From assembly GCA_021307345.1 (NCBI GenBank), contig CP089930.1, positions 3,968,001 through 4,032,000 of the forward strand: a stretch of 64,000 nt of DNA, given 5' to 3'. Both the position numbers and the translations under genes were made by a program. Origin of the DNA: Escherichia coli. GTDB lineage: Bacteria; Pseudomonadota; Gammaproteobacteria; Enterobacterales; Enterobacteriaceae. How positions within the stretch are numbered: the stretch's first letter is position 1; each line of letters opens with the position of its first letter. Positions 1-8,201 of the stretch are shown here, in pieces. The notes beneath the pieces are model-generated. The model made no database searches. It had not been told where the DNA came from and was given only the letters and a program-made list of their open reading frames with translations.

Positions 1-392
1 GCTAACTCTTCGTAAATTGCATTGTACTTCTGTTTTTTCTCCTCAAGAGTTTTTAAAAGTTCATCTGTCTCACTGTCAGGGAGCTCGTCCAGAAGGTCAA
101 TGATGATTTTTTGTCTTGGATTTAACTCCTGATAGAAACGTATCTGTCCACTTTCTTCTGTATCCTCTCCCAAAAGATAGGTTGGTGTTGTTCCAATGAG
201 TGTTGCTAATTCCCTTAATTTCTCTCGGCGAGGAATTGTTTCACCATTAAACCATTTGCTAACCGCTTTTGGTGTTAATTTCATTCGACGGGCAATTTCT
301 GCCTGCCTTCCATGTTGTTCATAACCAGCGTTTTCACAGGCTAGCGCAAGCCTACTGGCGAACTCTTTACGCGCTTTATCTTCATGAACCAT
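1..392 (-). CDS. CI/RacR-type prophage repressor (3' end outside window)
   Basis: Reading the minus strand from the ATG at 392 gives 130 uninterrupted codons up to the window edge, so the protein is incomplete at its C-terminus. The N-terminal part holds a helix-turn-helix of the XRE/CI type at about residues 28-62 (AEIARRMKLTPKAVSKWF), followed by an acidic linker with a TYLLGED segment typical of lambdoid repressors lacking a recognisable peptidase domain so far. It is transcribed divergently from the YdaS/YdaT-like genes, exactly where racR sits in the K-12 Rac prophage, so it probably represses that operon and its own gene. The start is inferred from frame and position; the Shine-Dalgarno is weak. 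Identity with K-12 RacR is inferred from context, not aligned. Confidence 0.75.
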   Translation of the reverse strand, partial: MVHEDKARKEFASRLALACENAGYEQHGRQAEIARRMKLTPKAVSKWFNGETIPRREKLRELATLIGTTPTYLLGEDTEESGQIRFYQELNPRQKIIIDLLDELPDSETDELLKTLEEKKQKYNAIYEEL

Positions 393-471
393 AAGTTCAA
401 TGATATTCGCTCTTGAATGTACTGTCAGTTCTGTTATAGCATGTACTCAAAGTTCACATTGTGAGGATGAT
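393..471 (+). promoter_or_regulatory. Divergent operator/promoter region of the immunity switch
   Basis: A 79-bp divergent intergenic region between the repressor and the ydaS-like gene. A plausible rightward promoter has TTGAAT at 413-418 and TATAGC at 435-440 with a 16-bp spacer. The heptamer ATGTACT occurs twice, starting at 417 and 441, 24 bp apart. TTCAA (396-400) and TTGAA (414-418) form an inverted pair. These repeats are candidates for repressor operators. Inference from sequence only. Confidence 0.5.
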
Positions 472-726
472 ATGAACCAGAAAACACTTGAAGATGTAAT
501 CAAAACTGTTCGCGTTTCTGTTGTGGCCGACGTTTGTGGTGTCAGCCAAAGAGCAATCTACAAATGGATGGATAACGGAAAATTGCCTCGCACAGAATAT
601 ACCGGCGAAACAAATTACGCTGAAAAAATCGCTCATGCATCAAACGGATTATTTTCTGCCGATGCAATTTTAACTATTGGCAGAAATAAAACTACTACGA
701 AAAAGCTGATGGGAGTTGATTCATGA
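472..726 (+). CDS. ydaS: YdaS/Cro-like helix-turn-helix regulator
   Basis: 84 residues from the ATG at 472, which has a good GAGGA ribosome site just upstream; longer starts run into the promoter region. Residues about 10-40 (SVVADVCGVSQRAIYKWM) look like a Cro/YdaS-type helix-turn-helix. It occupies the first position of the operon divergent from the repressor and its stop overlaps the start of the YdaT gene by four bases (ATGA), implying translational coupling. In K-12 Rac, YdaS is a Cro-like DNA-binding protein that was first described as part of a toxin-antitoxin-like pair with YdaT and is silenced by RacR. The symbol is assigned by position and fold; I could not align it to K-12 YdaS. 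Confidence 0.6.
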   Translation: MNQKTLEDVIKTVRVSVVADVCGVSQRAIYKWMDNGKLPRTEYTGETNYAEKIAHASNGLFSADAILTIGRNKTTTKKLMGVDS

Positions 727-1145
727 AAATCAAGCATGAGCACATCGAATCAGTGTTGTTAGCCCTGGCAGCCGAAAAAGGGCAGGCGTGGGTCGCTAAC
801 GCAATTACTGAAGAATATCTGCGCCAGGGGGGCGGCGAATTGCCCCTGGTACCAGGCAAGGACTGGAACAATCAGCAGAATATCTATCATCGTTGGTTGA
901 AAGGTGAAACGAATGCGCAAAGGGAAAAAATTCAGAAACTGATCCCTGCGGTTCTGGCAATTCTTCCTCGCGAGCTGCGTCACCGACTCTGCATCTTCGA
1001 TACCCTGGAACGCCGTGCATTACTGGCGGCACAGGATGCACTGAGTACGGCAATTGATGCGCATGATGATGCAGTCCAGGCCGTTTACCGTAAAGCACAT
1101 TTCAGCGGCGGCGGTTCTCCTAGCGATTCTGTCGTAGTGCATTGA
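723..1145 (+). CDS. ydaT: YdaT-type CII-like regulator / toxin-like protein
   Basis: 140 residues, the length I remember for K-12 YdaT, and the N-terminal sequence (MKIKHEHIESVLLALAAEKG) is recognisably that family. YdaT is a tetramerising CII-like transcription factor whose uncontrolled expression is toxic; in Rac it is kept silent by RacR. The start overlaps the ydaS-like stop by four bases. The C-terminal region (about residues 80-130) is helical and Ala-rich, consistent with an oligomerisation segment. Its place before the replication genes matches lambda cII, so a role in establishing the lysis/lysogeny choice is more likely than a free-standing toxin. Confidence 0.85.
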   Translation: MKIKHEHIESVLLALAAEKGQAWVANAITEEYLRQGGGELPLVPGKDWNNQQNIYHRWLKGETNAQREKIQKLIPAVLAILPRELRHRLCIFDTLERRALLAAQDALSTAIDAHDDAVQAVYRKAHFSGGGSPSDSVVVH

Positions 1146-1189
1146 TTGAAATTAATCGTACCGAACTGTTTTGTTCGGTATCAGTTAAA

Positions 1190-1632
1190 TGTAACGCTGC
1201 GAGCGTTACAAGGTGAAAACAAATGGCTTCAAACTGGATAAAGCTCGAAGTTATTACGCCGGATAAGCCGGAAATATTCAGGCTTGCTGAGATTCTGAAT
1301 ATTGATCCAGATGCCGCATTAGGGAAAGTCATTCGCTTCTGGGCATGGGCGGATCAACAAATGATAGACGGTAACGCAGAGTGTAACGCTCGCGGCGTTA
1401 CAAAAAGTGCAATAGATCGCATCACTTTTATGGCTGGTTTTGCTGATGCGTTAATTCAGGTTGGATGGCTGGTCGAAACTAATGGTGTGTTGTCGCTTCC
1501 TAACTTTGAGCGCCATAACGGGAAAAGCTCTAAAAAACGGGCGGTTACAAACGAGAGAGTAACAAAAATACGAGAACTGAAACGAAAAGGTAACGCTGCC
1601 AGCGTTACAAAAACGGATCAAAAAGCGTTACC
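1190..1632. repeat. Iteron-like inverted repeats, candidate phage origin (oriJ-like)
   Basis: Three near-identical palindromes with arms GTAACGC(T)/(A)GCGTTAC occur at 1190-1210, 1382-1402 and 1590-1608, with 3-5 bp centres, plus a single half-site GCGTTACC at 1625-1632 and a degenerate GTTAC...GTAAC pair near 1544-1563. They lie just before and inside the gene for the initiator-like protein, as the lambda origin lies inside gene O. Rac is known to contain a functional origin called oriJ; I infer that this is it or its counterpart. Confidence 0.65.
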
Positions 1633-2011
1633 AGAGGAAGAGAAAGAGGAAGATATAAATACTTATCTCCCCCTAAATCCCCCTCGCCAAAAACGAGCGT
1701 CTAAAAAATTCGAACCGGAGGCTATCGAGCTGCCTGACTGGTTGCCGGAAACACTCTGGCATGAGTGGGTTCAGTTCAGGCAGGCATTGCGAAAACCGAT
1801 TCGAACGGAGCAGGGCGCTAACGGGGCGATACGGGAGCTGGAAAAATTCCGCCAGCAGGGTTTTTCACCTGAGCAGGTGATTCGACACAGCATCGCCAAT
1901 GAATACCAGGGCTTGTTCGCGCCAAAAGGTGTTCGACCTGAGACGTTACTCCGACAGGTTAACACCGTCTCGTTACCGGATAGTGCGATCCCGCCAGGCT
2001 TCAGGGGGTAA
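1223..2011 (+). CDS. ydaU: YdaU-like phage replication initiator
   Basis: 262 residues from an ATG preceded by AAGGTG. The N-terminal 110 residues (WIKLEVITPDKPEIFRLAEI onward) form the winged-helix-like domain seen in O-type and YdaU replication proteins; the middle is charged and low complexity (EEEKEED, KRASKK); the C-terminal part (about residues 165-262) contains a LPDWLPETLWHEWVQFRQAL segment found in many phage replication proteins. It is followed after 6 bp by the DnaC-like helicase loader, the classical initiator-loader pair. Iteron-like palindromes sit inside the coding sequence, so the protein probably binds its own gene to start replication. Confidence 0.8.
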   Translation: MASNWIKLEVITPDKPEIFRLAEILNIDPDAALGKVIRFWAWADQQMIDGNAECNARGVTKSAIDRITFMAGFADALIQVGWLVETNGVLSLPNFERHNGKSSKKRAVTNERVTKIRELKRKGNAASVTKTDQKALPEEEKEEDINTYLPLNPPRQKRASKKFEPEAIELPDWLPETLWHEWVQFRQALRKPIRTEQGANGAIRELEKFRQQGFSPEQVIRHSIANEYQGLFAPKGVRPETLLRQVNTVSLPDSAIPPGFRG

Positions 2012-2017
2012 CTGACC

Positions 2018-2764
2018 ATGAAAAATATTGCGGCAGGCGGCATTCTTGAACGTATCCGCAGACTGGCCCCGCCACATGTAACCGCCCCATTCAAAACGGT
2101 AGCGGAGTGGCGCGAGTGGCAACTTTCCGAAGGCCAGAAACGTTGTGAGGAGATCAACCGTCAGAATCGTCAGTTGCGGGTGGAAAAAATTCTGAATCGC
2201 TCTGGCATCCAGCCATTGCACCGCAAATGCTCGTTTGCGAATTACCAGGTGCAGAACGACGGTCAGCGATACGCGTTGAACCAGGCGAAATCTATCGCTG
2301 ATGAACTGATGACCGGGTGTACAAATTTTGCGTTCAGCGGAAAACCTGGTACCGGAAAAAACCATCTGGCGGCGGCTATCGGGAATCGCCTGCTGAAAGA
2401 TGGCCAGACAGTGATTGTGGTTACCGTGGCTGATGTCATGAGTGCTCTACACGCCAGCTATGACGACGGGCAATCAGGCGAAAAATTTTTGCGGGAACTG
2501 TGCCAAGTGGATCTGCTGGTTCTTGATGAAATTGGCATTCAGCGCGAGACAAAAAACGAGCAGGTGGTGCTGCACCAGATTGTTGATCGCCGGACAGCGT
2601 CGATGCGCAGCGTGGGGATGCTGACAAACCTGAACTATGAGGCGATGAAAACATTGCTCGGCGAGCGGATTATGGATCGCATGACCATGAACGGCGGACG
2701 CTGGGTGAATTTTAACTGGGAGAGCTGGCGTCCGAATGTCGTCCTGCCAGGAATTGCGAAGTGA
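2018..2764 (+). CDS. ydaV: DnaC-like AAA+ helicase loader (YdaV)
   Basis: 248 residues, the size of E. coli DnaC. An N-terminal region of about 100 residues is followed by an AAA+ ATPase: Walker [11 protein letters not shown] at residues 107-116, Walker B LLVLDEIG at 166-173, and a sensor-like ERIMDRM near 220. Such proteins bind the host replicative helicase DnaB and load it at the phage origin. It lies 6 bp after the initiator gene. K-12 Rac has the same pair (ydaU, ydaV). Confidence 0.9.
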   Translation: MKNIAAGGILERIRRLAPPHVTAPFKTVAEWREWQLSEGQKRCEEINRQNRQLRVEKILNRSGIQPLHRKCSFANYQVQNDGQRYALNQAKSIADELMTGCTNFAFSGKPGTGKNHLAAAIGNRLLKDGQTVIVVTVADVMSALHASYDDGQSGEKFLRELCQVDLLVLDEIGIQRETKNEQVVLHQIVDRRTASMRSVGMLTNLNYEAMKTLLGERIMDRMTMNGGRWVNFNWESWRPNVVLPGIAK

Positions 2765-2786
2765 TTTTTACCGGGAGGAAATTTTA

Positions 2787-3548
2787 ATGGAGACTGTTTT
2801 TGACGCACTGAAAGCAATGGGAAAAGCCACGTCGGTAGAACTGGCTGCGCGACTTGATATCAGTCGTGAAGAGGTACTGAACGAGCTGTGGGAACTGAAA
2901 AAGGCTGGTTTCGTTGATAAAAGCGTATACATCTGGCGTGTGGCTGATAACAACGTTCAGCAGGAACAGCCAGAGCAGGCAGAACTGCCGGAAGAAACCA
3001 CCACGGCAACAGTCGCAAAAATTTCGGAGTGCGATTTAACTGCGACGATTGAACAACGTGGCCCACAAACGGCGGATGAACTGGCTACGTTTTTCGGCAT
3101 CACATCACGCAAAGTGGCCTCAACGCTGGCAATGGCAATCAGTAAAGGTCGTCTGATTCGCGTTAATCAGAACGGTAAATTTCGTTACTGCATGCCGGGC
3201 GATAATTTACCAGCAGAGCCGAAAGCTGCATCGGTAGCGGAAACTGATGGTAAAGCCTTTCCTCAGCCAGCCGGTGTTGCGTTACCAGCACAGGAAGCGG
3301 CAACACAGGAAGAAATTAAAACAGATACTATGGGGGACATTGTGCAGTCACTACCATCGTTCACTGAAACGCGAGCCAATGACCTGATGTTACCATCGCT
3401 GCATATGGCAAACCGCGAACTGCGCCGGGCGAAAAGTCATGTCCAGAAGTGGGAGCGAGTCTGCGCCGCGCTGCGTGAGTTGAACAAGCACAGGGATATT
3501 GTACGACAGATTACTGATTCTTCCCGCCATGTTGCATCGGAAAAGTGA
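2787..3548 (+). CDS. YdaW-like (DUF1627-type) phage protein with winged-helix repeats
   Basis: 253 residues; the ATG at 2787 is preceded by GGGAGGA with good spacing. Two winged-helix-like segments are visible: residues 1-50 ([20 protein letters not shown]) and about 90-140 ([20 protein letters not shown]), joined by a Pro/Glu/Gln-rich linker. The C-terminus (about 195-253) is helical and basic. The family is found after dnaC-like genes in Rac-type and Stx phages; its biochemical role is unknown. I infer DNA binding in the replication operon. The family name is from memory. Confidence 0.65.
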   Translation: METVFDALKAMGKATSVELAARLDISREEVLNELWELKKAGFVDKSVYIWRVADNNVQQEQPEQAELPEETTTATVAKISECDLTATIEQRGPQTADELATFFGITSRKVASTLAMAISKGRLIRVNQNGKFRYCMPGDNLPAEPKAASVAETDGKAFPQPAGVALPAQEAATQEEIKTDTMGDIVQSLPSFTETRANDLMLPSLHMANRELRRAKSHVQKWERVCAALRELNKHRDIVRQITDSSRHVASEK

Positions 3549-3563
3549 TTGCCGGAGGCACCT

Positions 3564-3893
3564 ATGGCAAAAGTATTTACACCAGAAGAGCGGGAAAAAA
3601 TTAAAGGGCAGGTTGTTGAACTTGTACGTCTGAGCGGTCGCGAGACGTTACGGGCTCTGGAGGCTAAAACCGGTGCATCAAGGTATTACATAAGCACTCT
3701 TGCCAGAGAACTGGTCGCCAGTGGTGATGTTTACAATTCTGGCTACGGATTATTCCCGTTTGAGCAGGCGCGTAAAGACTGGCAAAACGCCCGCAAAAAA
3801 CTATCAAGGGCAAAGATGAAGAAACCGGTTGTGGTAGATCCAAACCTAATCTGGTCATTACCTGATGGAGAAATCCGTCGCCTTAGTCTTTGA
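3564..3893 (+). CDS. Small DUF977-like helix-turn-helix protein
   Basis: 109 residues. The ATG at 3564 has GGAGG six bases upstream, which decides against the in-frame TTG further upstream. The first 55 residues (EEREKIKGQVVELVRLSG, then TLRALEAKTGASRYYISTLA) look like a winged-helix domain; the rest is basic (NARKKLSRAKMKKP). It continues the replication operon and resembles proteins annotated DUF977 in lambdoid phages (from memory). Function unknown; DNA binding is an inference. Confidence 0.55.
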   Translation: MAKVFTPEEREKIKGQVVELVRLSGRETLRALEAKTGASRYYISTLARELVASGDVYNSGYGLFPFEQARKDWQNARKKLSRAKMKKPVVVDPNLIWSLPDGEIRRLSL

Positions 3894-3928
3894 TACTATG
3901 TTTATAATGTTGAAAAAGAGTCTAATAG

Positions 3929-3958
3929 TTGACATTGTATGAAATATGATTGTTATAT
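3929..3958 (+). promoter_or_regulatory. Likely own promoter of the NACHT gene
   Basis: A perfect -35 hexamer TTGACA at 3929-3934 is followed 18 bp later by TTATAT (3953-3958) in very AT-rich DNA, about 40 bp upstream of the NACHT gene start. It suggests that the cargo gene is expressed from the lysogen independently of the early operon. Confidence 0.55.
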
Positions 3959-3994
3959 AAAATGATTTTTTTGGAGACTGTTTAAGGTAAACAA

Positions 3995-6253
3995 ATGAAA
4001 CCAGAATACTTAAGGAAAATAGAATCATTGCAACGTGAAGTTGATGATTTCCATCCAGTGCTAAGAGCGCTTCTACCACGTTTGCCGACTGTTACACATG
4101 TTGAATATAAGCAAGGACCATCAGAAAAAGGTGCTGATTTTGTCATAATTAAACGAGATGAGGCATTAGATGAGGAAATATATATTGGGGTTATTTGTAA
4201 GGTTGGAAAGATAATTCAGTCAAATAGTGAGGTCGAACGACAAATAGAAGAGTGTCAATTATACCCACGCTTTATTTCTTCTGGCTCTAAGAACATACAT
4301 TTGAATGAAATTTGGGTTGTTACTAATTCATCAATCTCAAATAATGCTCAAGAAAAAATCTACTTAAAATTCAAATCTACAAATATAAAGTTTATAGAAG
4401 GTGAGAAAATATGTTCTTTAATCAGTAAATATTACCCAGAGTTTTGGGATTTCGAATCCATTAATTATGAGCAATACTTAACAGATACATTGCAAACCAT
4501 AAGTGATACTCCTGAAAGTTCTTTTTTTGGTAGTGTTGGCATAAATAACCTTATTGATAGATATGTAAGCAAGGAAGATCATAAAAAACGCAGGCACAGG
4601 CCGTTAAAACTGTATAGTGTTGTGAGAGCCGAGAGATTTATTTTTTTAGAGGGAACTGTTGGCTCCGGGAAAAGTACTTTGCTGAAACAGCTAATTAAAA
4701 AAATAAAAGAAGAATATTCTTACGAAAAAGACTACATCCTTCCAGTATTTTGCCAATACAAGGATGTTCTAGAAAAAAAACTCAATATTGAAAATATAAT
4801 ACAAAGTGTATTAAGTAAGTACAAAATACAACATGATGGGAATATTTTATTAATTGTTGATTCGGTGGATGAAGTAAAGGAATCACTTGAGGAAAGGCAA
4901 AACAACTTCAGGGACATTGTAGAGAAAGTATCCAGGAGTGATAAAGTTCGATTACTAGTTGCTTCAAGAATTATGGACTCTCTTCAGGACTATGAAGTTA
5001 TCGATCAGATGTTTGCAAGATACTCGATAATACCACTTAGCACAGGTCAAATAATCGACTTTGTAGATAAAATCTGCAATGACATTAAAATAACAAACAA
5101 GCTTAAGAATGGTATAGAAAAAACACCACTATTTAAATTCATTCCCAGGACTCCAGTGAGTGCTATTCTTCTAGCAAGAATACTCTCTGATGAGATTAAA
5201 GAATTACCATCTACAATGACAGAACTATACTCAAAATACAGTGAGATAGTATTGGGACGATGGGATACATCTAAGGGATTATTATCGCAAACAGAATATG
5301 ATGTAATAAGTAATATATTAGTAGAAATTGCGATGTTTATGATGGATAACTCTCTAAACTGCATATCAATTTCTGAAGTGCAGGACATGTTTTTAAATTA
5401 TTTGGCCAAAAGAAACTTGAATGTTGATGAGGACAAACTTTTCAAAAGACTAATTTATCGCAGTGAAGTAACAACAGTTAATGTTAGAACTAATACGTTC
5501 TCATTTCTACACAGATCATTCATGGAGTATTTTTACGCTGAAGGACTTAGGAAGCGTGGCTTAATAGACATAAATGATAATATTTATGATATTTATTGGG
5601 CAAATAGTTATTTCTTCTATTTTGGTTTATTAAGAGACAATGAATATCTTATTGATAAAATTAATGAACTTAAACCTAGTAACGATAAAACAAGATTTTT
5701 AAGGTTATTTTATAACGGTTCTTTTTATTTGGCTTCATATCTAACTCCGTATAAAAAAATAGCAAGGGGAGTCCTTTTATCATATATAGATGCAGGTAAA
5801 TTATATGTTGATATTCTCCATGGAAATACCGACATCCCGCTGAAGGAGTTTTCACCAGTAGCTCTTCTTTGTATTTTTACAAAGTGTTTAAGTAACAATT
5901 ACGCATATGATTTTTTCAAATCTGCCTTGGAAGACTTGTCAGTTCAAATTGAACAATATGAGGAAATTGGGGAACATATTGATTATGCACGTTTCTTCAT
6001 AGCATCAACACTGAATGAGCTCGGGGATAAATCCGCATTTGATAGCTTAGTGGAAAAAAATAAATTAGGTGTTTTGATTAATTTAGGGATAACTCACGTT
6101 ACAGACGACTCAGGGCTACTAAGTACTACGGTTGATAAGTACCTGAAAAAATTCAATAAAAAAGTACGAAGTAACCATGATATGTCTAATTATATATCTA
6201 AGTTATATGAGGAATCTACTGGTTCCTTACGTACAAACCTACAAATTCAATAA
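3995..6253 (+). CDS. Nuclease-fold-like/NACHT STAND NTPase, candidate anti-phage defence protein
   Basis: 752 residues from the ATG at 3995 (AAGG eight bases upstream). Residues 1-150 look like a restriction-endonuclease-like fold (VEYKQGPSEKGADF, then IYIGVICKVGK), with Asp48 and Lys69 kept but no Glu/Gln in the expected E-x-K position, so nuclease activity is doubtful. A NACHT NTPase follows: Walker A GTVGSGKST at 220-228 and Walker B LLIVDSVDE at 285-293. The C-terminal 350 residues are helical without a recognised repeat. NACHT proteins are NLR-like STAND ATPases, and bacterial members protect against phages. The gene is far more AT-rich than its neighbours, has its own promoter, and sits between replication and nin-like genes, all typical of a prophage cargo gene. 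Defence function is inferred from family and location only. Confidence 0.75.
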   Translation: MKPEYLRKIESLQREVDDFHPVLRALLPRLPTVTHVEYKQGPSEKGADFVIIKRDEALDEEIYIGVICKVGKIIQSNSEVERQIEECQLYPRFISSGSKNIHLNEIWVVTNSSISNNAQEKIYLKFKSTNIKFIEGEKICSLISKYYPEFWDFESINYEQYLTDTLQTISDTPESSFFGSVGINNLIDRYVSKEDHKKRRHRPLKLYSVVRAERFIFLEGTVGSGKSTLLKQLIKKIKEEYSYEKDYILPVFCQYKDVLEKKLNIENIIQSVLSKYKIQHDGNILLIVDSVDEVKESLEERQNNFRDIVEKVSRSDKVRLLVASRIMDSLQDYEVIDQMFARYSIIPLSTGQIIDFVDKICNDIKITNKLKNGIEKTPLFKFIPRTPVSAILLARILSDEIKELPSTMTELYSKYSEIVLGRWDTSKGLLSQTEYDVISNILVEIAMFMMDNSLNCISISEVQDMFLNYLAKRNLNVDEDKLFKRLIYRSEVTTVNVRTNTFSFLHRSFMEYFYAEGLRKRGLIDINDNIYDIYWANSYFFYFGLLRDNEYLIDKINELKPSNDKTRFLRLFYNGSFYLASYLTPYKKIARGVLLSYIDAGKLYVDILHGNTDIPLKEFSPVALLCIFTKCLSNNYAYDFFKSALEDLSVQIEQYEEIGEHIDYARFFIASTLNELGDKSAFDSLVEKNKLGVLINLGITHVTDDSGLLSTTVDKYLKKFNKKVRSNHDMSNYISKLYEESTGSLRTNLQIQ

Positions 6254-6265
6254 TAAATAGATTGT

Positions 6266-6298
6266 CACATTGAAGGTAACGTATCGACCTTCAATGTG
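6266..6298 (+). terminator. Stem-loop after NACHT gene
   Basis: Perfect 12-bp stem CACATTGAAGGT / ACCTTCAATGTG with a 9-nt loop, 13 bp after the NACHT stop codon. No clear U-run follows, so it may be a weak terminator or an RNA-stabilising 3' structure. Confidence 0.4.
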
Positions 6299-6810
6299 AT
6301 TATTATCCTCTTAATAATATAGCCTAGGCTACTTTCGATTTTCTGAGGCACAGAGATTGCAGAATGTATCAATCATAGTGAAGCTATCGTAAATGTCCGC
6401 ACGTTTCTACAGATAGTCAGATTTGAGTGAACTGCCTCCGCAAAATGCTGGTTGGGGCCTGACTTAATACATCTGAAGAAGTGTTGGTTATGTTTGGCTG
6501 TTATGAATCAGATAATTGATATGTTGATTAGAGGAGAAGATAGAATCAACATGGTTGTTTTTCGTATAACTATTTGTTTTACTTTTAGTTTATGCATTCT
6601 GTGTGTTAGGAGTAAGTTATTAAAGTTTAACCAAAAAATCTTGATGTCGTCCACATAGATTACTGTTACTGAACCTTATTGTGTGCATTAGTTGTGTTTT
6701 GAAATTTCAATTTAATTATTTATGATGTGTATTTTTAACGATAAATGTTTTCTGGGTAAAAGACAGTGGGGGATGAGATAGGCAATATATCATTAATCTT
6801 GATTATCTCC

Positions 6811-6872
6811 AGGATGCCTTTACTGTTCATATAAATAAATCACATGCGCATCAAGTAATGTAAAGGCATCCT
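6811..6872. repeat. 13-bp perfect inverted repeat with 36-nt spacer
   Basis: AGGATGCCTTTAC at 6811-6823 is exactly complementary to GTAAAGGCATCCT at 6860-6872; TTTT follows the right arm with an A after it. Could be a structured RNA or a divergent binding site. No gene explains it. Confidence 0.6.
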
Positions 6873-6915
6873 TTTAGTTATATCTTATTAAATGTTAATG
6901 CTTTGAGTGGAAAAC

Positions 6916-7068
6916 ATGATTCCAGCAATTATCATATGGCTACTTTATAAAAATAATGCCCATATAAAACAACAAGTGAAAAGGATTACGGATAAAAAAG
7001 GAGCGAGATGTGCAAAGTTGTTATTTTCCATGTTTAACCACCTTAAACAATTGATGATGACGGGATGA
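6916..7068 (+). CDS. Possible 50-residue membrane-basic peptide
   Basis: ATG at 6916 with GAGTGG about five bases upstream opens 50 codons ending in TGA at 7068. The product starts with a short hydrophobic stretch (MIPAIIIWLLY) followed by a strongly basic region (HIKQQVKRITDKKGARCAK). This layout is reminiscent of small toxin or membrane peptides but I recognise no family. It may be chance in AT-rich DNA. Confidence 0.2.
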   Translation: MIPAIIIWLLYKNNAHIKQQVKRITDKKGARCAKLLFSMFNHLKQLMMTG

Positions 7069-7311
7069 TTGCATCTGCAATGCTTTTATTGAAATGTTAT
7101 GATAAAAAAGAACTTTTTCATAACATTAAAATGCAATTTATCTAATCGTTTTTAATAATAAGTGTGGTATTTCTATCCTTGTACCAGCTATTTGATATGT
7201 AGTGTTTGTTCATGCTATGTGGAGCTTTACACCATAGCCAGTTTATTTATACTTTATTCGTCAGCCTGAACAACTGGCATCTGCTGCACTGCGCCATAGA
7301 GAGATTGAGAA

Positions 7312-7911
7312 ATGGCGCATATACAACTAGTCAAACAAACCTCTTCCGGATTACTTCTCCCGGCGACGCCGGAGAGTTGCGATTTTCTGCATCAAATCAA
7401 AATAGGTGAGTGGATACACGCAGACTTTAAGCGTGTGCGTAACTACGCATTCCACAAGCGTTTTTTCAAACTCCTGCAACTGGGATTCGATTACTGGACT
7501 CCGGTCGGTGGGGCGATCACGCCTCGCGAACGAGAACTGCTGTCTGGTTTCGTTGATTACCTGTGCGAATCAGTTGGTCGGGAACACACGCCAGCCCTGA
7601 GTGATGCCGCAGAGCAATACCTTAACACCGTTGCGACTCGTAGAACCCGGGATACGGCGTTGCTAAAGTCGTTTGAGGCTTTCCGCGAGTGGGTAACCAT
7701 TCAGGCCGGATTTTACACCGAGCATATTTATCCGGACGGTAGCCGTGGGCGTCGGGCAAAATCCATCGCTTTTGCGAATATGGACGAAACCGAGTTTCAG
7801 CAGGTTTATAAATCTGTACTGAATGTGCTGTGGAACTGGATTCTGTTCCGTAAATTCTCCTCTCAGGAGGAAGTTGAAAATGTGGCCGCACAACTACTGG
7901 AGTTTGCGTAA
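7312..7911 (+). CDS. ydfU: YdfU-like DUF1367 phage protein
   Basis: 199 residues with a start preceded by GAGAGATTGAG. It carries the DUF1367 signature (DFKRVRNYAFHKRFFKLLQL, then LFRKFSSQEE at the C-terminus). In Qin (YdfU) and many lambdoid phages this gene precedes a YbcO-like gene and the antiterminator Q, in the place of the lambda nin genes, and that order holds here. The biochemical role is not known; a recombination function has been supposed from the position. The end overlaps the next start by one base. Confidence 0.85.
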   Translation: MAHIQLVKQTSSGLLLPATPESCDFLHQIKIGEWIHADFKRVRNYAFHKRFFKLLQLGFDYWTPVGGAITPRERELLSGFVDYLCESVGREHTPALSDAAEQYLNTVATRRTRDTALLKSFEAFREWVTIQAGFYTEHIYPDGSRGRRAKSIAFANMDETEFQQVYKSVLNVLWNWILFRKFSSQEEVENVAAQLLEFA

Positions 7912-8201
7912 TGGTGAATTTACGTAAAGCGGCTAAAGGCCAGATGTGCCAGATCAGAATCCCTGGCTACTGCAATCACAATCCCGAAACCTCTGTGCTG
8001 GCGCATTACAGGCTGGCGGGGACGTGCGGAACAGCGACAAAACCACACGATATGCAGGCGGCGATAGCCTGTAGCTCATGCCACGATCTAATCGACGGGC
8101 GGGTAAAAACCAGCGATTACACCAAAGAAGAATTGCGCCTGATGCATGCTGAAGGGGTTTTTCGCACACAAGAAATCTGGAGAAAGAAAGGTCATTTATG
8201 A
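7911..8201 (+). CDS. ybcO: YbcO-like DUF1364 putative nuclease
   Basis: 96 residues. A set of Cys/His residues (CQIRIPGYC near 13-21, AHYRL near 31, CSSCHD near 49-54) gives the zinc/HNH-like pattern of DUF1364, typified by YbcO of DLP12. These are thought to be small nucleases of the HNH/Ref-type fold acting in phage recombination. The gene is wedged between the YdfU-like gene and Q with overlapping start and stop codons, consistent with an operon. Confidence 0.8.
   Translation: MVNLRKAAKGQMCQIRIPGYCNHNPETSVLAHYRLAGTCGTATKPHDMQAAIACSSCHDLIDGRVKTSDYTKEELRLMHAEGVFRTQEIWRKKGHL

Larger units (their letters stand above)
6254..7311. other. 1-kb AT-rich stretch with little convincing coding sequence
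   Basis: No protein of recognisable family is encoded here. It holds a 12-bp stem-loop just after the NACHT gene (6266-6298), a long-range 13-bp inverted repeat (6811-6823 with 6860-6872), a possible 50-codon ORF (6916-7068) and, just before the YdfU-like gene, a coding-like tail on the plus strand (about 7260-7332, reading PEQLASAALRHREIEKW before a stop) that looks like the C-terminus of a disrupted nin-region gene. The stretch may be the scar of cargo acquisition. Confidence 0.6.

Noticed and set aside
6452-6658. 68-codon plus-strand ORF after the NACHT gene
   Set aside because: Starts at a non-ATG codon without ribosome site; composition looks random.
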